From positions 1,426,001 through 1,490,000 of the forward strand of contig OZ242189.1 in the NCBI GenBank assembly GCA_965205725.1: a stretch of 64,000 nt of DNA, in the 5' to 3' direction. Shown one piece after another: positions 7,889 to 17,409 of this stretch (within the stretch, counting starts at the first letter, position 1; the number at the start of each line of letters is the position of its first letter). A program made the position numbers and the translations under genes. The DNA is from G965205725 sp965205725. Lineage in GTDB: Bacteria; Pseudomonadota; Gammaproteobacteria; Pseudomonadales; Halieaceae. Below the pieces are notes generated by a model, which was not told the DNA's origin, did not search any database, and worked only from the letters and a program-made list of their open reading frames with translations.

Positions 7889-9454
7889 ATGTCGCGGCGC
7901 AGCATCAGACACTATGCCGCCCGCCAGCGGCGGGTTGCTCTGGCCAGCCTGGTTCTGCTCGGCGGCTGTGGCCATAGCCAACAGGTGCAGCAGCAACAGG
8001 CCACACTGAACGACGAACTCCAGGCCGCACGAACCATGTTGCCGGAAAGCGATGCGGGCCTGGTTCCCAACGCCCGGGTGTACCTGAGTAACGGCACGGT
8101 GACACGGCGTCAGCCGGGTGTGCTGCACCGCCACATCGGTGCCCCCGGCCTGCGGGTCGAAGAAAAAATGAGCGTGGTGAGTTTTGCCAGCCAGTTGAGC
8201 GAACACATCGGCTACCCGATTGATGTGGCTGGCGATGTCTACCAGCCGCGAGAGACCAGCGGCGCGCAGCAAAGTGGCGCGACCCAGGCGACCGCTGCAA
8301 CCGACAGCAGTGAGGCTCTAAACCCTCTGGGCGAGCTCACTGTGCGTTATGAGCTACCCAGGATCACCTATCAGGCGGCACCCACCGAGCAGGTCGGAGA
8401 TGTACTCTCGCGCATTATCAACGCCTATGGCTTGTCCTGGCGCCATGATGATGACGCTGGCCGCCTGGAGATTTATCGCTATGAGACGGGCGTGTTCCCA
8501 CTCCCCATTTCCGCAAGCCTGCGTCAGAGCGCAATGGCATTGCAGGACGGCCGCGCAACCACCGCCCTGCAATCGCAGCAGGACCTGCGACAATCTATCC
8601 TCACCTCGGTCGAGTCCCTGTTGAGCGATGAGGGGCGCGCCCACATCAGCCAGGGTGGCGTGCTGGTGGTAAGCGATGCCGCCAGCAGCGTTGCAGCGAT
8701 TGGTCGCTACCTGGATCAGGAACTGGCACAGCACACCCGCCAGGTGGTGATTTCTACCCGCTTGCTGGTCTTTACCGATTCGCGCGCGGAGGCCTATGGC
8801 CTGAACTGGGATGCCGCCTATAACGGCGGGCACCAGCGGGTATCACTGACCAGCACGCCCAGCGGCATTCTGGGCGGGGTCGGCGGCGATGTGTCTATCG
8901 TCTCGCCGGCCAGCAAGTTTTTGGACAGTGCCGTGAATCTGGATGCGCTGTCTGAGAGCAGCGGGGTGGCCGTAGCCTACCGGGGCGATATGGTGACACT
9001 GTCGGGGATGCCGGTGAGCACCAACGAGATCACCAGCACCGCCTACCTGGAGTCGGTGACGGGCAATGTGGCAACCAATTCCAATGTGGTGAGCGCCACC
9101 CTGGAACCCGGAGAAATCAAAACCGGACTCTCGTTGTGGTTCGACCCAAGGGTCTATGGCAATGATATTTTTCTCAGCATGGCTTTTTCCCTGACCTCAC
9201 TGCTGGACCTGGACGAAGAGGTGTCCGGAGACAACCGCATCACCACACCCGAGTTCGCGGTCCGTGATGGAGCCCCGGTCGTCAAGCTGGCCAGCGGCGG
9301 CGCGATGGCGGTCAGCGGGTTTTATGCCACGATTGCCGAGAACGATGCCAAAGGCGTAGGCCACCCGGAATTTGTTCTGGCTGGCGGCTCCCGGCGCAGC
9401 GTCAGCGAGACCCGCCGAGCAGTGCTGGTGGTCTCGGCGAGAATCGTCGAATGA
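7889..9454 (+). CDS. pilN: Type IVB pilus secretin PilN
   Basis: This outer-membrane secretin lipoprotein forms the exit channel for the type IVB pilus. A lipobox LLGGC lies at about residues 23-27. The middle carries N-domain-like segments, and the C-terminal half (about 280-521) has the secretin fold with VVISTRLLVF, an internal beta-rich region and the final FVLAGGSRRSVSE segment typical of PilN. The length (521 aa) is normal. It starts 3 bases after the pilL-like gene and overlaps pilO by 4. Confidence 0.88.
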   Translation: MSRRSIRHYAARQRRVALASLVLLGGCGHSQQVQQQQATLNDELQAARTMLPESDAGLVPNARVYLSNGTVTRRQPGVLHRHIGAPGLRVEEKMSVVSFASQLSEHIGYPIDVAGDVYQPRETSGAQQSGATQATAATDSSEALNPLGELTVRYELPRITYQAAPTEQVGDVLSRIINAYGLSWRHDDDAGRLEIYRYETGVFPLPISASLRQSAMALQDGRATTALQSQQDLRQSILTSVESLLSDEGRAHISQGGVLVVSDAASSVAAIGRYLDQELAQHTRQVVISTRLLVFTDSRAEAYGLNWDAAYNGGHQRVSLTSTPSGILGGVGGDVSIVSPASKFLDSAVNLDALSESSGVAVAYRGDMVTLSGMPVSTNEITSTAYLESVTGNVATNSNVVSATLEPGEIKTGLSLWFDPRVYGNDIFLSMAFSLTSLLDLDEEVSGDNRITTPEFAVRDGAPVVKLASGGAMAVSGFYATIAENDAKGVGHPEFVLAGGSRRSVSETRRAVLVVSARIVE

Positions 9455-10659
9455 GCGCCGCCCTGATCGACATTGAGGGCACCCTGTTCGCGCTCGGCAG
9501 CCTCAATGCCTGGCGCGACCAGCCACGCCCCCCAGCAGTGGTGTCGCCACACTGGCTGGGCGTGGCCCACAGCGCCACGCGCAAGGGTTTCTATGCCATC
9601 AAATCCGAAGCCAAAAACCCCCGCGCCCTGGCCCCCGCACTCGCCCAACTGCACCCGCGTGCGGTCTATTGCGTCGATGACATCAGCGACCTGGCCGACG
9701 GAGCAGCCCAGGCCTGGCTGTGCCAGATCCTCGACGGCCGAGTGGCCACCGACACCGATACCCTCTACCCTCTGGACGATGAGCGCGCACAACAACGGCT
9801 GCAGGATGACCTGGCCGATGCCGCACAATTAACCGATACCGCGGTGTATCACCTGGGCAGTGGCCGTGAACTGGTCGCCACTCTGATCGCACCGCTGGCT
9901 GAGGTGGATCTCAGCATCTGTGGCATCCACCCACCGCGTCCGGCCCGGTGGCGCACGCTCAGCGCCGCCTTCGCCAGCCTGCTCGTCCTGGCCGGGCTCG
10001 CCTGGTGGCAAGGTCTGCGGCTGCCAGCCCCGGACACCGGCTCGCAGGACCTGTCCGGCAATACCACACAGGTCTTGCAGGCAACTTTCGCCGCCGAAAT
10101 CGACCGCCTGGCCACGCAGATTCCCCTTATCCGCGCCCGTCCCTACCTCCAGCACGCCCTCGCGCTGCCCCATGAGATGCTGGGGTTTCGGGTCACCCGG
10201 GTGGACTGCGACACCCGCCGCTGCCTGACCACCTACACCCGCGCCAACGCCCGCCTGATCACCCCGGTACTGGCCTGGGCACACCGCCTCGATCCCGGCG
10301 CCACTTATAGCCCGGCCACTGACACACTGTTGCTCACCCGTACCCTGGCCCCGGCCAACGACGCCACCCCGAGCCGCGCATCCCGGACCGACGTGGCCCA
10401 CCGCTGGGCCGATGCGCGGGCACTCACCAGCGACCTGGGCATCGCCCTCACAGTCACCGCACCCACACCCATCACCGGCGCTGAGGCGGCCGGTGTGGAC
10501 GCCTGGCAAGGCACCTGGGACTGCGCCAACGTCGAACCCGGTGCCCTGCTGGCCCTGACCGAAACCCTGGGCGCCATAGCCGGGGTGCGCCTGGCACGGC
10601 TGAACTGGACCGACCACACCCTCACCCTGGGAGGCGCCTATGCCTTTGAACAGCTCTAA
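9451..10659 (+). CDS. pilO: Type IVB pilus protein PilO
   Basis: The 402-residue bitopic membrane protein has an N-terminal cytoplasmic domain of about 165 residues, one membrane segment (about 172-190, LASLLVLAGLAWW) and a periplasmic domain with cysteine pairs (VDCDTRRC near 252). Position between pilN and pilP and this topology match PilO2-type proteins, which link the secretin to the inner-membrane motor. Codon use is strongly GC-rich from here through pilR. Confidence 0.82.
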   Translation: MSAALIDIEGTLFALGSLNAWRDQPRPPAVVSPHWLGVAHSATRKGFYAIKSEAKNPRALAPALAQLHPRAVYCVDDISDLADGAAQAWLCQILDGRVATDTDTLYPLDDERAQQRLQDDLADAAQLTDTAVYHLGSGRELVATLIAPLAEVDLSICGIHPPRPARWRTLSAAFASLLVLAGLAWWQGLRLPAPDTGSQDLSGNTTQVLQATFAAEIDRLATQIPLIRARPYLQHALALPHEMLGFRVTRVDCDTRRCLTTYTRANARLITPVLAWAHRLDPGATYSPATDTLLLTRTLAPANDATPSRASRTDVAHRWADARALTSDLGIALTVTAPTPITGAEAAGVDAWQGTWDCANVEPGALLALTETLGAIAGVRLARLNWTDHTLTLGGAYAFEQL

Positions 10660-11140
10660 CCGCCGGTTAATAACACTCGTCGTGCTGGTGTGCAGTGCCG
10701 CCAGCCAGGCCCAGACTCCGACGGCCCAGACCCCGATGGCCGATACAGGCGAACCGGACACAGCGGCCAGCACCTGGAACGTGCTGGTACCCGCTGCACA
10801 GCGGGTCTACTGGGACGCCACCCGCGACAGCGCCAAAGCCGAGACTGAGGCCCTGCAAGCCCTGCGTGCGCTCGCCGCAATCCGCAAAGAGGTGGACGCG
10901 CCGCCGAGTTCCCCCCGCGCCACGGCAGCAGCCCCTGCCACCCGTGCGCTGCCAACCTTCAACTGGACACGGGTTGCCGTCGGGCGCGGCGCCGATGGTC
11001 ACGCCTATGCGGTTCTGAGCGACGGCGCGACCCGCAAGCGGGTGGCCCACCAGGCCCGGCTGGACGGCTGGGTCATCACAATCACGGCTACCGGCCAGGT
11101 CACAGCCCAACGCGAGGAGTTCAAGGTTGATGTCGAATAA
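10640..11140 (+). CDS. pilP: Type IVB pilus biogenesis protein PilP
   Basis: The protein has a signal peptide (about residues 1-25, ending AASQAQ) and a C-terminal beta domain (about 105-166) reading TRVAVGRGADGHAYAVLSDG, characteristic of PilP, the periplasmic partner of PilO. It overlaps pilO by 20 bases and pilQ by 11, so translation is probably coupled. Confidence 0.82.
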   Translation: MPLNSSNRRLITLVVLVCSAASQAQTPTAQTPMADTGEPDTAASTWNVLVPAAQRVYWDATRDSAKAETEALQALRALAAIRKEVDAPPSSPRATAAAPATRALPTFNWTRVAVGRGADGHAYAVLSDGATRKRVAHQARLDGWVITITATGQVTAQREEFKVDVE

Positions 11141-12803
11141 CGCCATGGCTGTGCCGACCCTGGTCACTGAACGGGCCCATCAGGGCGTGTACGAGCTGAC
11201 TCAGGCGATTCAGCGGGTGCTCACCCGCGAACATCTCGCTGCACGGATCAATGATGGTCGGACGCCGCCGCCCACTGATGGGCTCATTGTTGTTACCACC
11301 CTCACCGACGAGCTGGTCATCTACGCGCACCTCGCCCGTGAAACAGACACCGCCTACATTGAGCAGTGCCGCACCCTGCGGGCGTACTTGCGCGGGGTCG
11401 GCCGCTGCACCAGCGTCTGGCTGGAGACCGCCGTTTTTGTCGCCCTGCAAAGCCACGCCGCGCGCCAGAGCGAGGACAGCGAGCGTGAATCCCACGCGGT
11501 CGAGACCCTGTATTTGAAGATCCTGCGGCGGGCACTGGCCCTGAACGCCTCCGATATCCACATCGTCCAGTCAGGGCAGTACGGGTTCCTCTCCTACCGG
11601 GTCTTTGGCGAGATCGTGTTCGAGCCCGACGGCACCCAGCTCACCGACGACTACAGCGCCCTGTGCAGCCACCTCTACAACTCGCGCATCGCCGCCCAGG
11701 GCGATGGCAACTGGCAGCCGAACAAGGCCTGCAACGGCGTCGATGAGGTCGAGATCGACGGCCTGAGCTCAAAGTGGCGGTTCCACAGCTACCCCAACCA
11801 GGACGCCGATCACGCCCATATCGTCGTGCGCCGCATCGACCGGGTCGATGACAACGACTTTGTCGATGTCTCGGCCTGGGACGACTACAGCGAGGCGCAC
11901 CTCGCCCAACGCCTGCATGAACTGGGCTACACCCGCCAGCACCAACAACAATTGCTGCGCATGTTTACCTCGCCCTGCGGCGGGATATATGTCTGTGGCA
12001 AGGTCAATGCGGGCAAGACCACCCTGCTCAATGTGGCGCTCTCGGGAGCCGCCGCCCTGTCCCAGTTCAAGCGCCTGTTCATCTGCATCGAGGATGTCCC
12101 GGAACTCTCGGTGCCCCGCGCCATCTGTACTCCGGTGTCTCTCGACAGTAAAAGCGAGGCCGCCGCCCTGGGCTTTGTCGATGCCATCACCTCGGCCCTG
12201 CGCCGCGACGGCGATGTCATCGTCATCGGCGAGATCCGCGCCGCCGACTCCGGCGACGCCGTCAAACGCGCCATCGCCACCGGCCACCTGCTGGTCTCCA
12301 CTATCCATGTCAATTCCCTGCTCGGTATCCCCGAACGCCTCGCCCAACTCGGCATCGAGCGCGGCTTCGTGGGCGGCGAGGGCAACACCGCCGGGTTTGT
12401 CTGGCAGCGCCTCATCCCGACCCTGTGCGACTGTAAACAACCCATCGACCCCGACAGCCCGGTCGCCCAGCGCCTGCAAGTGTTTCGGGACGACGTGGAT
12501 CTCACCCGGGTCTACACCAAAAACCCGGCCGGCTGCGCCACCTGCAAGGGCCTCAATCCCGGCCGTATCGTCGCCGCCGAAGTGCTGGATTTTCCAACCC
12601 CCGACATGCAGGCCGCCATCAAGGCCGGTGATACCCGTACCCTGGAAAGCCTCTGGCGCCAGCGCAGCCACAGCCGCGGCTTTGACGAGGGTGTGCGCGC
12701 CATTGACCACGCGGTGGCCCATGTCCAGCGCGGCACCGTCTGCCCGGCTATGGCCGAACGCGAACTGGGCCGTTTTGAACGCGAGGCCGCACCATGTCTC
12801 TGA
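11130..12803 (+). CDS. pilQ: Pilus assembly ATPase PilQ (GspE/PulE family)
   Basis: This secretion-type ATPase powers pilus extension. Walker A is GKVNAGKTT near residue 290, an aspartate-box-like segment IEDVPE follows, and the Walker B-like region DGDVIVIGEIRAADS is near 365. A CDCKQP/CATCKG cysteine motif lies near 430-475, as in GspE proteins with a metal-binding loop. The ATG at 11130 follows a GAGGAG ribosome site at 11114-11119. Confidence 0.9.
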   Translation: MSNNAMAVPTLVTERAHQGVYELTQAIQRVLTREHLAARINDGRTPPPTDGLIVVTTLTDELVIYAHLARETDTAYIEQCRTLRAYLRGVGRCTSVWLETAVFVALQSHAARQSEDSERESHAVETLYLKILRRALALNASDIHIVQSGQYGFLSYRVFGEIVFEPDGTQLTDDYSALCSHLYNSRIAAQGDGNWQPNKACNGVDEVEIDGLSSKWRFHSYPNQDADHAHIVVRRIDRVDDNDFVDVSAWDDYSEAHLAQRLHELGYTRQHQQQLLRMFTSPCGGIYVCGKVNAGKTTLLNVALSGAAALSQFKRLFICIEDVPELSVPRAICTPVSLDSKSEAAALGFVDAITSALRRDGDVIVIGEIRAADSGDAVKRAIATGHLLVSTIHVNSLLGIPERLAQLGIERGFVGGEGNTAGFVWQRLIPTLCDCKQPIDPDSPVAQRLQVFRDDVDLTRVYTKNPAGCATCKGLNPGRIVAAEVLDFPTPDMQAAIKAGDTRTLESLWRQRSHSRGFDEGVRAIDHAVAHVQRGTVCPAMAERELGRFEREAAPCL

Positions 12804-13879
12804 CCCAACTGTCCCAGGCCTGGCAGCAGTGGCGGGCGCGCCGTGTCTTTACCCTGGCCAATCGCCTGCATTTTTACCGGCGCATGGAACTGGCCGTGCG
12901 CGATGGCCGCAGCCCCAAAGCCGCCATCCAGCGGATGCGGGCGCTCTACCACGCCAGCCAGGTCAACAACGCCCAGACCCGCCTGCTGGCCGTGCTCGAT
13001 ACCCGCTTTGCGGCCCAGGGCAGCATCGAATCAGCCCTGGCGGGCCTGATCCCCGCCAGCGAACACCTGCTCATCGCCACTGCGGTCAAGCGCAACCGCC
13101 TGACCGAAGGCTTTGCCAGCGCCCGCGACCTGGCCCAGCGCATCCGTGACATCAAAGCCCAGATTCTGCGTCAGTCCCTCATGCCCTGCGCGATGCTCAT
13201 CATGTCCCTGGTGCTGCTGCTCGGCGGCCACGCCGTGCTCGCCCAGTTTGCCGCCATCCGCCCGCTGGAGAGCTGGCCCGCCTTCTCCCGCACCTTTTTC
13301 GAGATCGGCACCTTTGTCCTGGATCACTACGCCGGGTTGAGCCTGATGCTGGCAGCGGTGCTGATGGCCCTGTGGCAGTCCAGCGTGCGGGTGCCGCGTT
13401 CACTGACGCTGCGCCGCCACTACCGCACCCTGCGCCCCTGGCTGAACCGGTTCCCGCCGTTTTCCATCCACAACCTGCTGACGGCCTTTACTTTCCTGAG
13501 CGCCTTTGCCGGACTGCTGCGCGGTGGCCTCGCGCCCCAACCTGCGCTGACACTGATGCGCCGGGACGCCGCCCCCTATCTGGCCGATCACCTGGCCCGC
13601 ATGGTGGCTGTTATGCCCAGCGGGGTCTCGCCTGGTGCGGCCATGACCAGCACCCGTCTGCTGGACATCGAGGACACCATGACCATCACCCTGCTCGCAG
13701 AGACCACTGGCTTTGACCAGGCCGTGTCCGAGGCAGCCAACGCCGTCATGGCCAGCGCCGAGGCCCGCATTAAGGCGATTGTCCGCTGGTTTGCCCTGGC
13801 CGCACAGGTGGCGGTCTACACCACAATCATCGGCTTTGCCGTGGCCCAAATCTCACTATCTGTAGCACCAGTCACATAA
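12794..13879 (+). CDS. pilR: Pilus inner-membrane platform protein PilR (GspF family)
   Basis: The 361-residue protein has the two-fold GspF/PilC layout: helical cytoplasmic domains at about 1-125 and 220-320, and three membrane segments (about 130-155, 170-195 and 335-358). It is the platform on which pilins are assembled and partners PilQ. The start overlaps pilQ by 10 bases. Confidence 0.87.
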   Translation: MSLTQLSQAWQQWRARRVFTLANRLHFYRRMELAVRDGRSPKAAIQRMRALYHASQVNNAQTRLLAVLDTRFAAQGSIESALAGLIPASEHLLIATAVKRNRLTEGFASARDLAQRIRDIKAQILRQSLMPCAMLIMSLVLLLGGHAVLAQFAAIRPLESWPAFSRTFFEIGTFVLDHYAGLSLMLAAVLMALWQSSVRVPRSLTLRRHYRTLRPWLNRFPPFSIHNLLTAFTFLSAFAGLLRGGLAPQPALTLMRRDAAPYLADHLARMVAVMPSGVSPGAAMTSTRLLDIEDTMTITLLAETTGFDQAVSEAANAVMASAEARIKAIVRWFALAAQVAVYTTIIGFAVAQISLSVAPVT

Positions 13880-13892
13880 AAGGAGCACCACA

Positions 13893-14537
13893 ATGAACAT
13901 ACAGAGACAGACCACACCCATCGTCGGCAACCCTGCCGTCGCCCAACGTACACCCCGCGTGGTGCGGAGCACCCAATACTCACGACTTGATCGCCAGCGT
14001 GGCTTTACCGTCATTGAGCTGGGCGTCGTCTTGCTGGTGATCGGCGTCTTGAGTGTCGCCGTCTTCCAGACCCTGTCGGGCATGGTGAGTGATGCTAAAT
14101 TTAGCGCCATGGGGGATCAGCTCGTGGCCAGCACCCTGCGGCTCCAGCAACGCTATATCACAACGCCCGCGCACCAACGCTATAACGGTATGACGCTGGG
14201 CGATGAAGGCACGGCGCGGACACTGACCGAGGGATTACGAGAGGTTATATCCGATGATAAATCGCAGCTACATCTCAGCGACACGGGTACCGCCGCCCTG
14301 GGGTCGTCCAGCGCCAGCGGCGGGACAGGCGAGTCCAACCTGCGGTGGATCCTGGCCAGCCTGGAACGTGAGGAATGCAAAATCCTGATCCGCAAACTGG
14401 CCCCACCGGCTCGGGTGATTCTCAACAGTACCGGGATCATCCGGTCGCGCCCCGGCAACGATCTATTACTTGAGAGTGAGATAGACGACACCTGCGACGA
14501 AGATGAGCCCAACAACACCTTTCAGGCGGTGTTCTAG
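13893..14537 (+). CDS. pilS: Type IVB major pilin PilS
   Basis: This prepilin has a long 37-residue leader and the cleavage motif RQRG|FTVIELG. Glutamate is at +5 of the mature protein, followed by a hydrophobic helix (VVLLVIGVLSVAVFQTL). A strong AAAGGAG ribosome site lies about 9 bases before the ATG, which suits a highly made subunit. The C-terminal region has two cysteines that could form the usual pilin disulfide. No prepilin peptidase gene of the PilU type is seen in the window, so processing may use a chromosomal enzyme. Confidence 0.88.
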   Translation: MNIQRQTTPIVGNPAVAQRTPRVVRSTQYSRLDRQRGFTVIELGVVLLVIGVLSVAVFQTLSGMVSDAKFSAMGDQLVASTLRLQQRYITTPAHQRYNGMTLGDEGTARTLTEGLREVISDDKSQLHLSDTGTAALGSSSASGGTGESNLRWILASLEREECKILIRKLAPPARVILNSTGIIRSRPGNDLLLESEIDDTCDEDEPNNTFQAVF

Positions 14538-14540
14538 GCC

Positions 14541-15680
14541 ATGTTCGCCCCCCAACTCGCCATCGCGGTGCTGCTTATGTCGCTGCTCATGTCACAGTTT
14601 TACGGGCTGCTGGCCACCGATCAGGAGCAGGATCGCACCGAGGTCGCAGCGGTTCACCTGGCCCAAGTGACCCAGGCGGTGGCGAGCCGGATGTTTGAGA
14701 TGGGCAGTCGGTTTGTGAGCGATACGGACTATCTCGGCGGCGCCCCGCCCGGCCCGCCCGGATCACTGGCCTGGCTTAAAAACCCGGCCACCTGCTCCCT
14801 GCCCGGGCTGCCCGCCGTGCCCAACGACGAACGCGACCAGCCTGTTGAGCAGAGCTTCCTGCCCTGTGATTTTACCGACACCGACCTGTTCGGCAACGGC
14901 TACACCGTGCGTTGGGACCTGCGCTATCCCGGCACCCGCACCACCCTCGTGGTGGGTGATGTGCCGTTTGTGGTCGAGGGCGAGCGCCGCGACGACATCG
15001 GCGGCGCCATCGCTCTCAAGGCCGCCAGACACAGCCTGGCCGGGTTCGGTGAGAGCACCCTCGACGAGATTGTGCGCTATCACTTTGACCCGGACACCGC
15101 CACCCTGTCGGCCATCATCGACCGCATGGCCGGCTTTGCCGCCGATCCGCACCTGCGCATTGATGGTGGCAACCCGATGGATGCCGGGGCTGGCATTGTC
15201 TGGGGCAATGGCATGGCCATCACGCCCAACGGGGCTGCCATGGCGCTGGCCGCAGAGGGGGGGATTGAGCTGCTGAACAACACGTCCATCGCCGGGGAGC
15301 TGACGGTGGCCGGCACGGGCACCCTGCACAATGCGGTTATTACCGGGGTTCAGGTCGCCGGTGTCGCCCCGGCGCACGCCACCCATGCGGTCTACGACCA
15401 GCGCCTCAACCGCAGCGGCGATGTGGTCGACAAGCCCACCTGTCCGGCGGGCTCTGTGGCGCAAATCTTTGTCGCCGCTGCCTCGGTTCCAACCGGGGAT
15501 GGCGTGGTGGTAACCAGCAGCGTCGGTGCCCACGTCTCTGGCGATATCAAGCGTTTCCGGACCACGGCCGATGATCTGGGCGCACAGTGGCAGGTCTGGG
15601 CCGAGGTGTTTATGAACGACGGCTGGATACCCCTGGCCGCTGCGGAAGGCGACTTGCGCTCTTCGATAAAATGCACATAG
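14541..15680 (+). CDS. pilV: PilV-like pilus tip protein
   Basis: The 379-residue protein begins with a hydrophobic pilin-like helix (residues 1-25, LAIAVLLMSLLMSQFYG). A glycine-rich beta region follows (about 190-280, repeated IDGGN/ITPNGAA/GTGTLHN blocks) and then a C-terminal segment with paired cysteines (KPTCPAG ... IKCT). This resembles the invariant part of PilV minor-pilin adhesins. No inverted alternative 3' ends or recombinase gene follow, so there is no shufflon. The next three genes may supply other surface proteins. Confidence 0.72.
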   Translation: MFAPQLAIAVLLMSLLMSQFYGLLATDQEQDRTEVAAVHLAQVTQAVASRMFEMGSRFVSDTDYLGGAPPGPPGSLAWLKNPATCSLPGLPAVPNDERDQPVEQSFLPCDFTDTDLFGNGYTVRWDLRYPGTRTTLVVGDVPFVVEGERRDDIGGAIALKAARHSLAGFGESTLDEIVRYHFDPDTATLSAIIDRMAGFAADPHLRIDGGNPMDAGAGIVWGNGMAITPNGAAMALAAEGGIELLNNTSIAGELTVAGTGTLHNAVITGVQVAGVAPAHATHAVYDQRLNRSGDVVDKPTCPAGSVAQIFVAAASVPTGDGVVVTSSVGAHVSGDIKRFRTTADDLGAQWQVWAEVFMNDGWIPLAAAEGDLRSSIKCT

Positions 15681-15697
15681 CAAAAAGAGGTGATACA

Positions 15698-16324
15698 ATG
15701 AACAAGGTAATTATAGTTACACTGGCGTTGCTGACCTGGGCCGTCATGGCCCACAGGGTTCAGGCCACCCACGGAGGATTACATGGTATTCGGGATTCAA
15801 CCGGCGTGACCAATGACGGTTCAGGGGTGTTGTCCTGGCAGGACAGCGGCCACTGGAGCCACTGCAATGCGGCCAGCCAGTCCTGCGGGAGTACGACCGG
15901 GTATCAAACCACAATCGTCAACTGCCGGGCCAACTGGCTCAATGGCACAGCCTCCACCGTTGAGGAGCACCTGTGCCTGAATGTGGTGGCCACGATTGGC
16001 CCCAAACCTGCCACCACTCGCGCCTGCACCCGCAACTGGGGGGCTTGTGCGCCGTTTTCCCTGGATCTGGATCTCAGCAACATCCCCGGGGTCTCTGGCG
16101 GTAAGCCCATTGGCTCGTGCGGCGCCTCTGTGGACATCTGCCAGGCCTACGAGGACACCTTTGGCCGCGCACCCGAGCCAGGCCCGGGCCCTATATACTG
16201 GCAAGACTATGTGGATGACACTGGCCATATACCCGGTTCAAAGCAGTTTCAGGAGGACTTTGTGAACGGCGCACGCAATGATGATTGCGGTGAGGTTCCG
16301 GGTAACGGCTCAAGCTTCTGTTGA
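15698..16324 (+). CDS. Secreted cysteine-rich protein with a DUF4214-like tail
   Basis: The 208-residue protein has a signal peptide (about 1-24, MAHRVQA) and a cysteine-rich body. The C-terminal stretch (YEDTFGRAPEPGPGPIYW, about 157-174) resembles the core of DUF4214 repeats (Y..xxGRaPDp.G..YW). The ATG at 15698 follows an AAGAGG ribosome site. It lies 17 bases after pilV and is probably in the same transcript. A surface or pilus-tip role is inferred from position and signal peptide. Confidence 0.6.
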   Translation: MNKVIIVTLALLTWAVMAHRVQATHGGLHGIRDSTGVTNDGSGVLSWQDSGHWSHCNAASQSCGSTTGYQTTIVNCRANWLNGTASTVEEHLCLNVVATIGPKPATTRACTRNWGACAPFSLDLDLSNIPGVSGGKPIGSCGASVDICQAYEDTFGRAPEPGPGPIYWQDYVDDTGHIPGSKQFQEDFVNGARNDDCGEVPGNGSSFC

Positions 16325-16353
16325 AACCCACACACGACCAAGAGGATAACCCC

Positions 16354-17394
16354 ATGGCAAACACTACTGTACAGGACATCTATATCGCCTATTACGGCCG
16401 CCCGGCCGACCCGGACGGGGAGGCGTACTGGCGTACCCAACTGGAGCAGGCCGACGGCAACCTTGATGCGGTCATCGATGCCTTTGGCACCAGCCCCGAG
16501 TTTACTGACCGCTTTGGCGATCTGGGCACAAGTGAACTGATTAACGCGATCTACCAGCGCTTGTTCAATCGCGATGCCGACGCCAGCGGGCTTGAGTTCT
16601 ACAGTGACCTGCTCGACAGCAACCAGAGGAGCCTGGGCACCATTGCCCTGGATATCCTCAACGGCACCAGCGGGGAGGATCGGGTACTGCTGGATGAAAA
16701 GCTGGCGCGGGCGGCGGACTTTACCCACGTGGTAGCACTTTCCAACACGACCTATGCCGGCGAGCGCGGCATCGCCGTCGGCAGCAATCTGATCGCCACC
16801 ATAGGCAGTGCCTGGACGGAATTCCACAGGGAGGAGGGCGCAGGTATAGCAGAAAGACTAGGTCAAGATCCCGCAAACTTTTACCAAGTCTCTAACGGAA
16901 TAGTGCCCCAGTTTTTGGCGCAACTGCGCGACGACCCCCACTACCTGGACATCGACAAGTACAGTGAATTTGGTATCGCGCACGGCAATGCAGCGTATCT
17001 GATGTTCGATGAGAGACTGGTCATTGATGGGGTCTTTGTCAACCGCACGATCAATACCCATGACTACGAGAGCTACATCCTGGTTGACCTGGCCCCCGGC
17101 AACTACGATTTTGCCCTCTCTGGCGGCACGGATCCGTTCATAGGCCTGTTTGCCGATGACCGTAAAAATGGACTCGAAGCCAGGCGCATTATTGTGGATG
17201 ATGAAAACCATGTGCAAATCCGCCTAAGAGAGACGGTGGACCTGACCGTGCGCGTGGGGGCTGAACAAGGTTCGGGGGAGTACCGGCTCACCATTACCGA
17301 GAGCGATGAGACCTACCCGGCCCATGATTTATACCAGAAACCAGACAACGACCCTAATCCCTATGCCGTCTTTTTTGATTACCTGTTTATCTAA
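16354..17394 (+). CDS. DUF4214-domain protein, possible surface or tip protein
   Basis: The 346-residue protein has two DUF4214-like blocks in the first 100 residues (IAYYGRPADPDGEAYWRTQL and INAIYQRLFNRDADASG). A linker follows, and the C-terminal beta domain (about 235-325) resembles pre-peptidase C-terminal-like modules of secreted proteins. There is no signal peptide. DUF4214 domains occur in S-layer-like and RTX-type exported proteins, but their function is unknown. The ATG at 16354 is chosen because AGAGGA lies 9 bases upstream; an in-frame TTG at 16321 is less likely. Confidence 0.7.
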   Translation: MANTTVQDIYIAYYGRPADPDGEAYWRTQLEQADGNLDAVIDAFGTSPEFTDRFGDLGTSELINAIYQRLFNRDADASGLEFYSDLLDSNQRSLGTIALDILNGTSGEDRVLLDEKLARAADFTHVVALSNTTYAGERGIAVGSNLIATIGSAWTEFHREEGAGIAERLGQDPANFYQVSNGIVPQFLAQLRDDPHYLDIDKYSEFGIAHGNAAYLMFDERLVIDGVFVNRTINTHDYESYILVDLAPGNYDFALSGGTDPFIGLFADDRKNGLEARRIIVDDENHVQIRLRETVDLTVRVGAEQGSGEYRLTITESDETYPAHDLYQKPDNDPNPYAVFFDYLFI

Positions 17395-17409
17395 CCAAGA
17401 GCATATCCA

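Noticed and set aside
9829..10773. A 314-codon minus-strand frame opposite pilO and pilP
   Set aside because: It is glycine/glutamine-rich and typical of the antisense of GC-rich genes; pilO and pilP are well supported on the plus strand.
11848..13149. A 433-codon plus-strand gene
   Set aside because: It is an out-of-frame shadow of pilQ and pilR caused by high GC content; its residue composition (Ser/Ala/Pro/Arg) is typical of a false frame.
14541..15680. A shufflon at the pilV 3' end
   Set aside because: No inverted repeated 3' segments, no sfx-like sites and no Rci-type recombinase gene follow pilV.
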